A stretch of 64,000 nucleotides of DNA from Bosea beijingensis (GTDB lineage: Bacteria > Pseudomonadota > Alphaproteobacteria > Rhizobiales > Beijerinckiaceae), in NCBI RefSeq assembly GCF_030758975.1, contig NZ_CP132359.1, positions 4,881,781 through 4,945,780 on the forward strand. Reading direction: 5' to 3'. Positions 63,604-64,000 of the stretch are shown here, in pieces. A program made the translations under genes and the position numbers. Position 1 is the first letter of the stretch. Each line of letters starts with the position of its first letter. A model generated the notes under the pieces. That model did no database searches and was not told the origin of the DNA. It saw only the letters and a list, made by a program, of their open reading frames with translations.

Positions 63604-64000
63604 CATGTCCGTTCGTGCCCGTTCCCTTGCCCTGACGCTGGGGCTCAGCGCCCTCATGCTGCCCGCCCTCGCCAGCGCCCAGGCGCTGGTCGTCTGCTCC
63701 GAAGCCAGCCCCGACTTCCTGAACCCGCAATTCAGCGGACAGAACACCGCCTTCGACGTCGCCGCGCAGATCTACGAGCGGCTGACCGCGACCGAGCGAG
63801 GGGGATCGCAGATCATCCCGAGCCTCGCGGAATCCTGGACGATCTCCGAGGACGCGCTGACCTACACGTTCAAGCTGCGCAAGGGCGTGAAATGGCACGC
63901 CAGCAAGGCCTTCACGCCGACGCGGGACTTCAATGCCGACGACGTGGTCTTCTCGTTCCAGCGGATGCTCGATCCGAACCATCCCTTCAACAAGGTCGGC
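63604..64000 (+). CDS. ABC transporter solute-binding protein, partial (cut by window end)
   Basis: Begins ATG 63604 with a signal peptide (LTLGLSALMLPALASAQA) and is open at the window edge after 132 codons. The first 100 residues are closely related to the preceding SBP: CSEASPDFLNPQFSGQNTAFD here against CSEGSPENFAPSVNTTGTSFD there, then RDFNADDVVFSFQRMLDP. The two genes are tandem paralogues. The 3' part and any permease genes lie outside. Confidence 0.9.

Overview
The window is 64 kb of GC-rich chromosomal DNA, almost fully coding, from an alphaproteobacterium of the order Hyphomicrobiales. A Bosea-like organism is the best guess. The evidence is: a complete cluster for the very-long-chain (C28-type) lipid A fatty acid (acpXL, fabZXL, two KS genes, adh2XL, lpxXL); an F1-ATPase zeta inhibitor gene, known only from alphaproteobacteria; a cbb3 oxidase cluster (ccoNOQP-GHIS) beside an FnrL-type regulator; and rhizobial-type intergenic palindromes. 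No rRNA, tRNA, CRISPR array, phage or intact insertion sequence was found.

Layout. 0.1-5.6 kb holds thpR, phhB, an overlapping GNAT/DUF6875-like pair, an RluA-family pseudouridine synthase, ftsY and yciB. 5.6-6.8 kb is an Xre/MbcA-like antitoxin plus RES toxin pair behind a palindromic operator. 6.8-16.9 kb is housekeeping and envelope genes: an SDR, a YkvA protein, a quinone reductase, an IalB-like secreted protein, a GFA protein, rlmN, ggt, a lemA-TPM-TPM cassette and a DUF1223 protein. 16.9-23.7 kb is the lipid A fatty-acid cluster on the minus strand, with a ParE/RHH toxin-antitoxin pair lodged inside it. 24-28.7 kb has a chemoreceptor and acnA, converging on one shared terminator. 28.9-32.5 kb is the cytochrome c maturation cluster ccmAB-ccmCD-ccmG, split by two small genes. 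32.5-35 kb holds purQ, purS, a lipoprotein gene and purC. 35.4-41.5 kb holds the ATPase zeta subunit, an HpcH/HpaI aldolase, an AlkA-like glycosylase, gluQRS, an AEC transporter and an M23 peptidase.

At 42.0-43.7 kb lies a soluble FtsK-like gene cut off in the middle of its motor domain. At the break its sequence is replaced by a strong promoter that resembles an rRNA operon leader. This is either a real rearrangement or an assembly join. 43.8-52.6 kb is the full cbb3 oxidase cluster with fnrL. FNR-type palindromes lie before ccoN, between fnrL and a divergent GNAT gene, and directly in front of the acnA start codon 24 kb away, which suggests a common oxygen-responsive circuit.

53.2-64.0 kb looks like a catabolic island for an unidentified organic acid. 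It contains an RraA-like lyase, a DapA-family lyase that has lost the usual Thr-Thr pair, a tripartite tricarboxylate transporter (tctABC), a PdxA-family dehydrogenase, a divergent homoserine-dehydrogenase-like protein with a SAF domain, a GntR regulator with a nearby inverted-repeat operator candidate, and two tandem oligopeptide-type binding proteins (the second cut by the window edge). The substrate cannot be read from the sequence.
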